The position numbers were made by a program, and so were the translations under genes. Under the pieces are notes generated by a model. The model was not told where the DNA came from. It did not search any database and saw nothing but the letters and a program-made list of their open reading frames with translations. DNA of 64,000 nt from Laguncularia racemosa. Its lineage: Eukaryota; Streptophyta; Magnoliopsida; Myrtales; Combretaceae. Of this stretch, positions 49,585 to 63,749 are shown in pieces; within the stretch, counting starts at the first letter, position 1, and the number at the start of each line of letters is the position of its first letter. The stretch covers positions 3,720,001 through 3,784,000 of the forward strand of contig JBBMOL010000057.1 in assembly GCA_037954665.1 (NCBI GenBank), read 5' to 3'.

Positions 49585-52500
49585 ATGCTTCTAGTATACT
49601 ACTACGATGTATATGTACTATTTGATGTCGGTACATCTGTATCCTGTGTGTTTGATAATTTTGTATGTGCATGTACATTGAATGTTGAAAACATGAATGA
49701 CTGTTTGGCTATTAGTACTCCTTTGGAAGTAAGAGGAAGAATAAGTAGAATATGCAGAGGAGTGGGAATAGAAATACATGGTAGGTTGATAACAGTAGAT
49801 CTTCTAATATTGGAGATAATAGAGTTTGACATTATTCTAGTTGTCAAGATATCATGTCACCATGGACTGTCACAACATGGTGGTGCAATTCAATACATCC
49901 AAAGAAGAATACTTTCAATATAAATTAGAAGTGCCGAGACTCACTAGATTGTCCACTTATAAGATGTGGGGAAAAAGTGTACTAGCAACTATATCTATTA
50001 AAGCTAGTCAAGAAGCCAAGATGGAAGGGGTATCTGTAACGAGGGAGTTTCCTGATGTGTTTCCAAAAAACCTTTTTGGTTTACCCTCAGCCAGGGAGAT
50101 AGAATTTAATATTGACTTAGTACATGGCACAATACCAATATCAAAACTAGTCTATAGGATGGTACCGGTGGAATTGGAAGAATAGAGGAAATAGTTACAG
50201 GATCTACAGGATAAAGGGTTTTATCAAACCTAGTGTCTCTCTTTGAGGTGCACCGCTCTTGTTTTTCAAGAAGAAAGATGGAAGTGTGAGACTCTGTATA
50301 GACTATAGAGAGTTAAAAAAAAAAAGTCATTATCAAGAACAAATATTATCTCCTTAAGATAGATGACCTATTTGACCAATTGCAAGGAGCTTAGGTATTC
50401 TCTAAAGTAGATTTGAGATCAAGCTAACATCAATTAAAGATTAAAGAAGAAGACATTTAGAAGATAGCATTCAAGAACATATATGGGCATTACAAGTTTT
50501 TGGTGATGCCCTTTGAACTAATGAATGCACCAGCTACATTCATGAATCTAATGAATAGAGTATTCAGGGATATTCTAGATAAATTTGTAATCATCTTTAT
50601 AGACGATATTCTAATATATTATACAAGCACTAAGGAACATGAAGAACACTTGAGGCTAATATTGGGCAGGTTGCAAGAAGGAAAGTTATATACAAAGTTC
50701 AATAATTGTGAATTTTGGTTGAAATAAGTATTTTTCCTAGGTCATGTGGTTAATAAAGATGGGATATCTGTAAACCTTGAAAAGGTGAGAGTAGTAGTGG
50801 ATTGACACAAATCGAGCACAATTATAGAGGTTAAAAGCTTCCCAGGTCTAAGAAGCTACTATATGAGATTTATAGAGGAGTTTTCCAAAATAGAAACTCT
50901 TCTCACTATACTGACATAGAAGAATGTAAGATTTAAGTGGGATGACAAATCTAAAGCCAACTTTTAGATGCTCAAAGAGAAACTTGTGTCAACACCAATT
51001 TTGACCTTGTCGAAGAGTGGAGAAGAATTTATAGTGTAGAGTGATGCCTCAGTTCAAGGGTTAAGATGTGTGTTGATGCAAGGTGGTAAGGTAATAGCTT
51101 ATGTATCCTGCCAATTGAAATCATATGAGAAGAATTACTCAACTCATGACTTGGAATTAGCAGTTGTGGTACTAACCTTGAAATTGTGGAAGCATTACCT
51201 ATTTGGAGAAAGGTGCAAAATCTTCACTAACCATAAAAACTTGAAATACATATTTACACAAAAGAGTTGAACATGATTGGAACTAATCAAAGATTATGAC
51301 CTGGAAATACAATACCATATAAAAAAAGCTAATGTGGTAGCGGATGCCCTTAGTAGAAACAAACAAGGTAATGTAGCCACTTTCATCACTCCATAGAAAG
51401 AGCTATTAGAAGACATACGCAAATTAGAATTGGAGATCTTAACACAAGAAGTAAAAGTAAAAATGACTACCTTAAAAATATAGCTAACCATAATGGATAA
51501 AATTAAAGTTGGTCATATAGAAGATAAAGAAATTCAAAAGATTAAGAGTAGATTAGAACAGGGTAAGGCTATGGAATTCAATTTGGATGCAGAAGAGATC
51601 TTAAAATATAAAATGAGACTATGTGTGCCAAAGGATGAAGAATTGAAGAGAGAGATAATAAAAGAGACACATTATTCAGCTTACACAATATACCTTAGAA
51701 GCACTAAAATGTACAAAGACTTAAACAATCATTAGTGGTAGAGAAACATGCAAAAAGAGATAGCTGAGTATGTAACTAGATGCTTCACGTGTCAGCAAAT
51801 CAAAATAGAACATTAGAGACCGGCTAGAGAGTTATGGCCTCTTGTAATACTAGAGTGGAAATGAGAGCATGTGACAATGGACTTTATTATAGCCCTCTCG
51901 AACACTAAGGAGAAACATGATGCAGTTTGGGTAATAGTGGACAGGTTGACAAAATCTACTCATTTTATACCTATTAGAATAGAGTACAAGTTAGAGAAAC
52001 TAGCTCATATATACATATAAGAGTTAGTTAGATTGCATGGAGTGCTAGTGACCATGACTTCTTATAGATACACAAGATTTGTGAGCAGATTTTGAAACAA
52101 CTTAAATAAAGCTTTGGGCACCAAACTACAATTCAATATGGCATTCCACCCTCAAATGAATGGTCAGTTAGAGAGGACTAAACAAATTCTAGAAAATTTG
52201 CTCAGAGTATGTATACTAGACTTTAGAGGCAATTAGAATGAGCATATACTTCTAATGGAGTTTGCCTATAATAATAGTTACTAAGTAACTATCAAGATAA
52301 CTTTGTATGAAGCTCTTTATGGAAGAAAGTGCAAATCCTTACTATATTGGGATACACTGGGAGAAAAATAGATGATTGGACTACAATTAATATAGGAAGT
52401 AATGGATAAGGTGAAATTGATCAGACAGAGAATACAAATAGCTCAGTCCAGACAAAAGAGCTATGTAGACAAAAAAAAGATGCCTTTTAGAATTTCAAGT

Positions 52501-52921
52501 GAGAGATAAGGTCTTATTGAGGATTTCTCCAACACAATGAATAATCAGATTTGGGTTGAGAGGAAAGCTAAACCCAAGGTATGTAAGTTTGTTTGAAATC
52601 TTGGAAAGAGTAGGTATAGTGGTTTATAGGTTAGCTCTTTCGCTAAGTTTGGTTGGAGTACATGGCGTATTCCATGTATCAATGTTGAGGAAGTATATAC
52701 CTAACCTAAACTAGATAGTAGCTTTAGAATCATTGAATGTGCAACCAAACTTATCGTCCGTGTAAAGGCCAATTAGAATTATGGATATTAAGGAACAAGT
52801 ACTAAGATGTAAAACAATCTCCTATGTCAAAGTACAATGGACCAATCAGATAGAAAGGGAAGCGGTTTGAGAACTGGAAAAAGAAATGAGAAAAAAGTAT
52901 TCAGAACTTTTTCAAAATTAA
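49585..52921 (+). pseudogene. Tekay-like pol: protease, RT, RNase H, integrase, chromodomain
   Basis: The protease has VLFDVGTSVS, where the family has a DSG/DTG active site. A shift near 49845 precedes EGVSVTREFPDVFP. The reverse transcriptase keeps [32 protein letters not shown] and the catalytic FIDDIL (about 50595-50615). RNase H has SDASVQGL and [14 protein letters not shown], ending [14 protein letters not shown]. The integrase keeps HVTMDFI and the final acidic GQLERTKQIL, but the middle aspartate region reads TSYRYTRF, so that residue is lost. The end (52760-52921) reads PIRIMDIKEQVLR, KVQWTN and MRKKYSELF, a Tekay-type chromodomain. Many internal stops show it is dead. Confidence 0.85.
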
Positions 52922-52964
52922 TTACTTTCAAAGATGAAATTTTTTATAAAGGGGTGGGGGAGAA

Positions 52965-53025
52965 TGTAATATCTAATTTTTTAATAATTAATCAATTAAT
53001 ATATATATTTATATATATAAGCTTT
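52965..53025 (+). repeat. Truncated 3' LTR of the Tekay-like element
   Basis: Begins TGTAATATCTAATTTTTT directly after the polypurine tract and matches the 5' LTR start for about 60 bp; then similarity stops. Most of the LTR, about 1.8 kb, is missing. Confidence 0.55.
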
Positions 53026-54960
53026 TCTACACGTACACCTTCTATTTCGCATTTCTTCAATTTCCAAGGGACGTTGATATCATCCTTTGAACGTTGTCTA
53101 TGACCCAGCAATATGTAGAAGAAATCGAATCACTTTTATATGCTGCCAAAAATTAAAAAGAAAAAGAAAAAGAAAAAAAAAAGGAAACGTAATATAAGGA
53201 TAAAAAAATGTAATAGAAGAGGTATTAATACTATTGGAAAAATATAACAACTCAATTAAATATTATAGATAGATAAATCTTAACAATTAGATATATTTTT
53301 GTGCTTAACAATTAGACATAGTTTAGTGCTATATTGGGATCATCTCCTATTTATTCAGGTTTTTTTATTCCTCAATAATTTAGTTTTTTCTTATGTTATA
53401 TTTGGTTTGTTAGAATAAAATAAAACGAAAATGAAATTGTAATTTCTTTAGTATTATTTTGTTAAGTGATATAGATAATTTTTAAATAAAAATCATATTT
53501 TATGATAGATATCTATTTTTTCAATAAAAAAAGAAATTAGAATTCTTATTTATTCTATATTATATAGAATAAGTTTTTGTTACGATAAATAAAGGAATAA
53601 TTATTTTATAATAATAAAAATAAAATAACAATATTATTATAATAAACTAAATATGGTATCAATCTTTTATGCATTACATCATTCACTAACCTAATTTTAG
53701 AAACCAATTCTAAAAAACCGCCGATATAGATTTTCGATCGGGTATTTCTATGGTACCGTTGGTGGGATTATCCAACAAGTTAATTTAATCATGGAAACGT
53801 ATGTCTAAAGAAACTTGTGTCTTGTGAGGGGACATGGAGGCAATAAAATGGGCCCATCGGCTTCTTTGCATGCTTAGTTCTTCTGGCCCGGTGCCTTGGT
53901 GTTCGTGGCAACAAGACCATCTTGAAAGTTCCCTAATTTTTTAAGGTGTTTCTTGCAATACTGTTTCGAACAAAAAAAAAAAAAAAGTGTGAAAAAACTC
54001 ACGTTGTACATCACACATCGATCCAACTCCGTGATAACGAATAAGTAACGGTTGCAATCCGGATTATCCTATTTATAAGGGAAATTTAGGAGAAATTTCT
54101 ATAAATAAATTATAAGAATTAGTAAAAATGAGAATAAATTATAAAGGAAACCTAAATCTCGAAAATGAGATGGAATAAAAAAAAAATTATAAATGAAGAG
54201 ATTTGTTATGTTTGAAGCCTTTTAAATAGCTTTTTCATTTCTTTTTTCATAATTGATGTCACATTCAATCACTTGATTAACTGATTTGGAACAGTAGGCT
54301 TCATAAACTTTATTTTGCATTGGCTTTAAAAGTAATTAAACATGCACACAATTAAAATTTTAAATTAGTACTTTATTGGACTATTTATATAGCACAAACA
54401 ATAATAAATTAATAGGTTCATTTTTTGAATTATGGCTTGTGTGCTCCAAATATTAATTCAAGTATGTAGGCTTTATAAATCAATAAATTTATTTTTGAAA
54501 TGGATTATATTTTAAGTTAAAAAAAAACCTAGTTTATATTTTCTATTTTTTTTTTCGGTGAATCTACTGGAAAGTGAAGATTGAAATATGTCATTTCATT
54601 AGAATATTATTATCTATATGATTAAATTATAAGATTTTAGCATGCAATAATATCTGCATTTTTTGAAAAATAGAGAGATAAAAAAAAGAAGAAGCAAAAT
54701 TCCCGTCTCTTTAATATATATAGCATAAGCGGTAGAAATATCTCCACCGCGCAGTGGGACCCACCAACAAAACGACAATAATGAAAATAGACTTCTAATC
54801 TTCACTCACACCGTCCATTTCATTTCACGTTCCCCAATGGCCTCGAAAATCTAAAAGTACGACAAAATAACGCATATTAAGTACCAACCACAACGACACC
54901 GTTGGATGCCTCAGCCAGCCACTACAGCTACAGGTCCCACTTTACACAGTTCAATTTAAT
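53026..54960. other. Intergenic DNA upstream of GBSSI
   Basis: AT-rich up to about 54700, with purine tracts (53155-53190) and no supported gene. Base composition rises after 54700 towards the GBSSI promoter. Confidence 0.5.
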
Positions 54961-55445
54961 TATCACCACGAGATGAGGACAACGCGACGCCGTTTCATAA
55001 ACACTCTACATCACCGGGTCAAACCGAGAAAAGAGCTTCCATTCTCAGCACTCCACCCCAAGATTTACGAAGGGCCTCTCGTTCTAGTTCCCACCCTCGC
55101 ATATTCTGGAATCATATCATATGTCCCACGTGACATAACCAAATCACCCATCCACCACTAATTTACTTCCACGTGTCGGCTCACGATCTCTCGACCTCCC
55201 ACTACAAATCACTCTTTCTCTCTCTTCTCCTTCCTCACAAGCTTAGCTCTGCACTGCACCGAAGAAGCTCATTGCAACTTGGGAGTGTTTACTGTTTAGT
55301 CTAGCTCAAGCTTTTCAAGCTTAAGCTTCTCAGTTCTCACTCTCGTAAGAGCACACACTCTCTCTCTAGAAAAACTGAATTGTAACGGACTCTCTTTCTC
55401 TTTCTCTCCCCGTGTGATTCATTTAGGAGGGTGTTGGTGTTCTCG
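54961..55445 (+). promoter_or_regulatory. GBSSI proximal promoter and 5' leader
   Basis: Two CACGTG G-boxes lie at 55127-55132 (cccacgtgac) and 55170-55175 (ccacgtgtcgg). Such sites bind bZIP/bHLH factors in sugar-, light- or ABA-responsive plant promoters. I see no canonical TATA box. A pyrimidine-rich tract (55210-55240, ctctttctctctcttctcc) precedes the likely start region near 55250. A candidate leader intron, donor cg|gtaaga-like at 55345 and acceptor tgattcatttag at 55426 (82 bp, with a pyrimidine tract), would fit the leader introns known in other GBSSI genes. Confidence 0.5.
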
Positions 55446-58400
55446 ATGGCCACCGTGACAGCCACTCACTTTGTATCGAGAAGCGCACAGCTTAACCTCC
55501 AAGCTACTTCCGAAACTGAAGCTAAAGCTAACTCGGGTCAGATTACTCTGAGGAACTCTCTGTCTCACGATGGACTGAGAGCTGTTAACAGTTTGGACAA
55601 CCTTCAAGTGAAGATCCAATCGAAATCTGCCAAAAGGGTTAACAAAACCAGCAGTGGAAACCTGGCGGGGAAAATTGTGTGCGAGAACGGAGGGATGCGT
55701 GTAGCACTTATTTCGACGGAGAAAGCTCCATGGTCCAAAACCGGAGGACTTGCAGATGTCTTGGCAGGACTTCCACCGGCGTTGGCTGTAAGTTGGCTTA
55801 TTATTTGCTATATATGCTGTCAAAATAGCTTACACAGTATCCACACCATATCCACAATCAATATGGTTGTAATGCTAGTTATATTAATTAGAGTAGGAGG
55901 TCTTAGTTCGCACGTCATATCTCCAAGCTTAATCTTTTCGATCAACAGGATGGTTGTGGTGTTAACTTTAACGTATACAGCATCGGTTTGTGGAGTATTA
56001 GAACATTTGAGAATTTGCTTTCTGCGCGTGCCTAATGCTTTTTGTAGGCTAGGGGACACCGGCCGATGACTGTTAGTCCCCGTTACGATCAATACAGAGA
56101 TGCATGGGATACCAATGTGCTGGTTGATGTAAGTAAAGAAAATCAAGCTATACTTGTAATCGATTTTGCTTTATCTCTGTTGGACTCTTCAGACCAACAT
56201 GGGCATTGTGTTTCTGGGATTTTCTCGACACATCATTTCGTTTCTACAGATCAAAGTGGGAGACAGACTTGAAACTGTTCGCTATTTCCACACCTATAAA
56301 CGTGGCGTCGATCGTGTATTTGTGGATCACCCATGGTTTCTTGAGAAGGTACAATTGTCCTCAGTGTTTGCCCGGCACCGTCTTTGCATGTCAATGGCGT
56401 GACTTGACAAACTTACTTCTTCTATCCTCATATTTCTGTAGGTATGGGGAAAGACGGGTTCTAAGTTATACGGGCCCAAGGCTGGAGTAGATTACGAGGA
56501 TAACCAACTTCGATACAGCTTGTTTTGCCAAGTAAGTGGGAATCGATCCTATAGTTTTAATCAATCATTCTATCTGGAGAATATGGCTTGTTAATTCGTC
56601 AGTTGTAGGGTAACTATGTGTTTGCTATTAATAATACAAGATGTCTTTGAAATATAATAAGCAGAAGCAAATAACATCTTTAACCGATGTGATTAATCTG
56701 GGGATTATTTTAGCTGAACATGCCTTTGCTAATGAAATCATTATTTGGCATACTCTAATCGATGGTAAAACGATGAAATCTACAGATTTGTTACAGATTT
56801 TCTTCTAATTCATTACAGAGCATCAATTTACTTTTGGGAGTTACTCTTCTCTTTTCTTGTCTGCAGGCAGCTCTGGAGGCACCAAGGGTCCTGAATCTAC
56901 CCAACAAGCACTTCTCAGGACCGTATGGTGCGAACCAACCTTTCTTTCATTATGGATTTATCCTTAGATTTTTTTCCTTCAGGTATTTATGGCATGAGCT
57001 GAACCTGGCTTCTGCTTGGCTGCAGGTGAAGATGTTATTTTTGTTGCCAATGACTGGCACACTGCTCTTGTTCCATGCTACCTCAAATCGATGTACCAAT
57101 CCAGGGGTATATACAAGAACGCAAAGGTAGAATATCTTCAGTTAAAGTTTGTAATTTATATTTGCAACCAGATACGACTGTTTCTGACTTTAGTTGGGTA
57201 TGAATGAGACCAGGTTGTCTTCTGCATTCACAACATAGCATACCAGGGCCGTTTTGCCTTCAAAGATTTCGACTATCTCAACCTTCCCAGAGAATTCAGG
57301 AGTTCTTTCGATTTTATGGATGGGTATATATTACCGCTTCACTGGGAAAGCAGCTAATTGCAGATATATAAAGAATGAAGCTTGATTCTAGATTTTTTGG
57401 GTGTTTTGTAGGCATGACAAGCCTGTAAAGGGCAGGAAAATCAACTGGATGAAGGCAGCTATAATTGAATCGGATAGGGTTGTGACTGTGAGCCCTAACT
57501 ATGCCAAAGAAATTCTTGCTAATGAAGCGACAGGTGTCGAGATGGACAAATACTTTCGTGCGAAAGTGGTTGCTGGTATTACAAATGGTATGGATGTTCA
57601 AGAATGGAACTCCGCCACAGACAAGTTCCTTGACGTTAACTACGACATCACAACTGTAAGTGACTTATCTTAAACAATGAAACAATCAACATGATAGAGG
57701 CGATTTGATATAATGGCTCTTGCTTTTCCACAGGTTATGCAAGCAAAACCTTTGCTGAAGGAAGCTCTTCAGGCCGCTGTTGGGTTGCCTATTGACAGGA
57801 ACATCCCTTTGATTGGATTCATTGGTAGGCTGGAAGAGCAGAAAGGTTCCGACACATTGGCCGCAGCTATTCCAGGGTTTATTAAAGAGAGATGTCAGAT
57901 AGTTGTCTTAGTAAGTTATCGATCAGAAAAAAAAAGTGTGCTCTATATCACATATGCATGGTAGTAACAGCCAGGAATCAAGCCTTATGCGTTTTATTAA
58001 TCAGGGTACTGGCAAAAAGCACATGGAGAAGCAGCTTGAGCTTTTGGAAGTCTTGTACCCTAACAACGCCAGGGGAGTGGCAAAATTCAATGTGCCATTG
58101 GCTCACATGATTACTGCTGGAGCTGATTTCATGCTAGTCCCAAGTAGATTTGAGCCTTGTGGTCTCATCCAATTACATGCCATGAGATACGGAACGGTAA
58201 TAAGAAGAAAATTCTTACTTGATGTTTTACTAGAGTAGGCTATGTTGTGTTACAATTTGGAGCTGTTTTTGTCGACCTGTAACGCTACTAATCCTTGCTG
58301 CAGATTCCAATTGTCGCCTCCACGGGTGGACTTGTCGACACCGTCAAAGAAGGTTTTACTGGCTTTCATATGGGAGCCTTCAGCGTCAACGTAAGTGCAC

Positions 58401-58909
58401 CTTAAACCTCCAAATTTACGAGCAGTTCGCTTTTGTATCGCTTTCTCTGACTAGAAAAAGAAAACGGATCATCACTCGAGGTGTTTTACAGTGTGATGCA
58501 GTTGATCCGGCTGATGTGGCTGCGGTGGTAAGAACTGTCAAAAGAGCCCTCGCAACCTACGGCACCGCTGCTATGAGAGAGATGATCCTAAACTGCATGT
58601 CGCAAGACCTCTCCTGGAAGGTCGGAATTCAATTTTGTGCATTTGTAGTGAGTGGTACAGAATAGGATTTGCATTTTCTACTACAAACGAAAACACACAC
58701 TTGCCATCTCTCTCTAGCTAGCTCTGACAGTTCCTTTTGGAAGGACTTCGGATTTAACATGGTGTGTTGTGTTGTGTCCTCCTATGGTGCAGGAACCTGC
58801 CAGGCTGTGGGAAAAGCTCTTCCTTAGTCTCGGGGTTGCCGGCTGCGAGCCCGGATTTGAGGGGGAGGAAATCGCTCCTCTTGCAAAGGAGAATGTTGCC
58901 ACTCCTTGA
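55446..58909 (+). CDS. GBSSI: Granule-bound starch synthase I (GBSSI/waxy), 13 coding exons, 609 aa
   Basis: The enzyme adds glucose from ADP-glucose to growing amylose inside the starch granule of plastids. Exons: 55446-55787, 56048-56128, 56250-56348, 56442-56531, 56867-56927, 57026-57126, 57214-57323, 57412-57655, 57734-57910, 58005-58196, 58304-58390, 58492-58620 and 58793-58909. All introns are GT-AG and the frame stays open for 1830 nt. Residues 1 to about 77 are a Ser/Thr/Ala-rich plastid transit peptide starting [13 protein letters not shown]. The GT5 domain starts at Met84, with the ADP-glucose motif KTGGL at 98-102. The GT1-like C-terminal domain has PSRFEPCG at 481-488 (catalytic Glu485) and the second loop STGGL at 505-509. 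The C terminus [14 protein letters not shown] is diagnostic for GBSSI over soluble synthases. The start is set by ATGG in a good context; an upstream in-frame GTG is ignored. Odd: the first strand reads [20 protein letters not shown] where I would expect [17 protein letters not shown]. Confidence 0.96.
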
Positions 58910-59260
58910 AGGCTCTACCTGTCTTAACATATCCTGGGTCTGGGTGAAGTAAAAGTAAATGTTTGCTTGCTGTTGCGGAAATATATATATATATATATAT
59001 CCGAGGCACATTCTGGGTTGATTTCTCAATGATAATGAAGCGCTCTCAGTACAGCGCATGCACATCTAACTACACTATAAATGTACTTCCGGAAAGGGAG
59101 GTATAAATCTCAATTTCTTACCTGGTATATGTAATGAGTCCTGTGAAGTAAAATTGTCCTCCTTTCATTTTTTTTTGTTCATTTTAAATCGTGGTAACGA
59201 TGCTTGTTAGCTTTGTATTTGATGTAATAATGCAATATGGTTGTTTTCAAAAAGTATGAT
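58910..59260 (+). other. GBSSI 3' untranslated region
   Basis: Runs on from the TGA at 58907-58909. It holds a TA microsatellite at 58980-59000. A weak polyadenylation region with taataatgcaa lies near 59225-59240. No perfect AATAAA is close, so the end is approximate. Confidence 0.45.
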
Positions 59261-59360
59261 GTTGGTTGGATGGCGATCATATATATTGGTTTACTACAGT
59301 TACACACAAGTACATGGTGTCCTTTGTTTTTAGTTTGATATAATTTCAGAGAAAGTTTGT

Positions 59361-59473
59361 CGGAATCAAATATAAATATGTATTTTAAATGAGTTGGGAA
59401 GTGGTTAAAGCTATTAAGTGCGGAATCAAATATAAATATGTATTTTAAATGAGTTGAGAAATGGTTAAAGCAA
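59361..59473. repeat. Two-copy tandem repeat, 60-bp period
   Basis: Units start at 59361 and 59421 (cggaatcaaatataaatatg, then tattttaaatgagttg(g/a)gaa). The copies differ at very few positions, so this is a young local duplication just downstream of GBSSI. Confidence 0.85.
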
Positions 59474-60659
59474 TTGTGGTCTGGTGATCATTCATCTCAC
59501 TAAACATGACGTTAAAATAAGATTTATTACGCTCAATTCTAATCTAAAGAGGAGAGAAATTTGTGATCTTGTTATCATTCAAGAATGGATCAAGGGAATA
59601 CATTAGCATATTAGTTAGAAAATTAATTGGACCATGAGTAATGTCATTTTTAACTTAGTAATGCATATGAACAAAATAGGTTTAGGGTTTCGTCTTTGGC
59701 AAAGGACATTTACAGCATTCGGATAGAGAAGTTGAAAGTAGCATAAGATCACACCTAGTCTTCAAGTTTTGGGCAAACTTAATCCACACCTGGCTTTAGC
59801 ACGGACCTATGAGTTATAAATTTTAGGTAAGCCTGTTAAATCCAAGTTTTAGTGGCTTCTTCAAGTCCGGAATTTCATGCTCCTTTGAATAGGCTTCAGT
59901 CTTCAACTTGGGCCTACTTATCTAAAATTACAAACTTTGTTAATATAAAAAACAATAATAATGATAATAATAATAATACAAATCATTTAGGTGTTCAATC
60001 CACAACTATGGCGAAGTAGGCTCATTTAAAAAATATTTCTAAAGAAACATATTCATGAAATAAATTCTTTCCCATGCTTGTACTTTTGATTTTGGACAAT
60101 TAAGTGTCTAATTTATAGCAATTTAATGTCTATACTTTAAGTGTCTTTGTTACAAAAAAAAAAAAATTAATTTGTTAGATATGGATCAATTAGATGATTT
60201 ATCTTTAAAAAGTACTAAATTACCATGAATAAAAGTTTTGACATTTAATTACCCAAAACTAAAGATACAAGCATTCCCAATGCCTTTATCCCCATATTCA
60301 TTCATCACATTATGTTCATAACCTAAGGCCTAAGGCCAATGATCATTAAACACATTGTATTTAGAACACTTAGAGTGATTTACATATATTGTTAGTAAAT
60401 TGAAATGATCTTCTCACATTAATTATTTTACAAGCCTATGAAACTATATAAATGCATTTGGATTTGTCAAAGCCCATAGCATAATAAATAAACTTAGGCA
60501 CTTAGCATAGCATAATCCATTATTAAAGCCCTAATTATTTGTTAATAGGCTATTTTGGATGTGGGTCTTTATGCTAAGGTCAACCTATTTGGCACTAGTG
60601 AGCTGTTAAAGGCTTAGACCTTCAAGTCCAGGTTGGCTTGCTTAAGCCCAAAATGATTA
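59474..60659. other. Intergenic DNA, no gene seen
   Basis: AT-rich. Loosely repeated phrases such as 'ttaggcac', 'cctaaggcct' and 'agcttagctta' occur, but no element can be defined. Confidence 0.45.
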
Positions 60660-62080
<1,421 letters not shown>

Positions 62081-63595
62081 GTCGATACACAATCCAAACC
62101 GCTACATTCTATTTGGTATTATCTTTATTTCCATTACCACATTACCCCCATTAAATGACCATAGAGAATTTTTATTAATATTAAATATAAAAAAGTATGA
62201 ATCCACTTTTAGGAATCATTAAATCCTTTAAATAATTGTTCTCGTGTATCATGGAAATTCTTTGAAATGCAAGAATCAAATAATTCGGAAAAAAATATCT
62301 CTGATTTCCCCCTTCTCTCTCTCTCTTGTTATAATGATCTTTTCTAAATACTAACTTGAGCGTTGGAGTGATTATGTTGAAATCAATTCCAACACCCACA
62401 TAACTCACATCCATTGTCTCATACAAATTATACACACCTTTCCAAGGATTAAGTAATAACATTATTAAATTTTATATAGTTTTTAAGGAATAATTTTAGG
62501 ATCAAAGTTATTTATTTATTTACTTAGAAGAAATAAAATATCCACGTGACATTACATCATTTCAATATAAGAAGGAACCAACAAGCAAATCAAGAGATGG
62601 GATCTAAATATTCAATCCATAATGTGCACATCTCTTTTATGAAATAGGGATTGTAACATCACTTTTACAATAAAAGTTCTCCAATGAGAATGAAAAACTA
62701 GTCCTTTTATTGAGAGAAAATTCACATAAGAGTGAAAACTAAACTAAAGAAAAAGAGAGAAAAAACAATAAAAGAGATGGACATAGAAATAAAGCTACCT
62801 ATAGCCATGTATAAGGCCCTCTAAAGCTGAGATAATGAGCATGATGTACATAGGAGATGTGGTTGTTGATGGAGGTAGCAATGATAGAGATGAAGGCCTG
62901 TATTAGTTTGTTGAGAGTTAAGAGGAGGTGGATAGATAGAGAAGGGGAACGGGACGGGGAAGGGGGAGAGGGCAACTAGCAATAGGCAGCTACCTCTAAG
63001 GTTCCTTCACTTCTAGTTGGGATTAGTTGTTTTTTTTCCCTCTTTTCTTTCTTGAAAAAGAAAGAAGAGAAAAAAAAAGGAATTAGATTAACGTATTATT
63101 CTTTAGGCCTAAAGAGTTATTTAGCCAATTTTCATGCTAAATCCAAACCAAATCTATATACATGGGAAGTTTAATTGACACCTTAAGGGCTTTGGCACAA
63201 GCATTCACTCATCAATATGTTAATCTATATTAAATTCATTCAATATTGATCATTGCTTACATGCATGACCTTTAAAGTCTTACAAGTCCACAGACTTGAC
63301 ATGTCCATATTCAATTAGATCATCAAGTTATTTACATGCACACTCAAATTGGGTTAAGTTCAGTTTAATCAAATGATCACAATTTTCAATTTAATCAAGC
63401 TTACTCCACATGTAAATTTAAATTGAAAGCTAATTTTACCAAGGTTTTTGAATCCTATAAGAAGTATCTATTAGATTTTTAGTACTTAAATTATTGGTGA
63501 TGTTTTATATTTATATCTTATCTATTTGTAACAAAGTATTGCTTATGTTTCTAGTAAAATTAAAAACAAATTCAACAAATTTATAAAAATAATTG
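62081..63595. other. Intergenic DNA, no gene seen
   Basis: AT-rich apart from a purine-rich patch at 62930-62975 (gaaggggaacgggacgggga). A minus-strand 93-codon frame (62181-62462) looks like chance. Confidence 0.45.
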
Positions 63596-63749
63596 GAAAA
63601 ATCTTAGAAATTCGTCATGTAAGTTTGATCATTCATGCAATTATTGTAGGGATAATAATTCGGACAAAGTTCGAAAAATCATAGAAATTCATCATGTAAC
63701 TTTGATTATTCATGCAATTATTGTAGGAATAATAAATCGGACAAAGCCC
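63596..63749. repeat. Two-copy tandem repeat, 77-bp period
   Basis: Units start at 63596 and 63673 (gaaaaatc-tagaaattc, ttcatgcaattattgtagg, ataat-aatt/aatcggacaaag). The copies are about 90% alike by eye. Confidence 0.85.

Larger units (their letters stand above)
46046..53025 (+). mobile_element. Tekay-like Ty3/gypsy chromovirus, decayed, plus strand
   Basis: 5' LTR (46046-47946), methionine-type primer site (47954-47970), gag (from 48321), pol ending in a chromodomain (to 52921), a polypurine tract (ggggtgggggagaa, 52951-52964) and about 60 bp of 3' LTR. Gene order, primer type and the chromodomain-like C terminus indicate the Tekay/Del group. It is inserted in ORF1 of the LINE. Confidence 0.8.

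Noticed and set aside
55419..55823. 134-codon minus-strand ORF over GBSSI exon 1
   Set aside because: It is the shadow of the coding exon on the opposite strand.
55431..56069. A 212-aa GBSSI-start protein read through intron 1
   Set aside because: The frame runs through a GT-AG intron. Splicing at 55788/56048 restores the conserved [16 protein letters not shown] sequence, and the 55431 start is a GTG.
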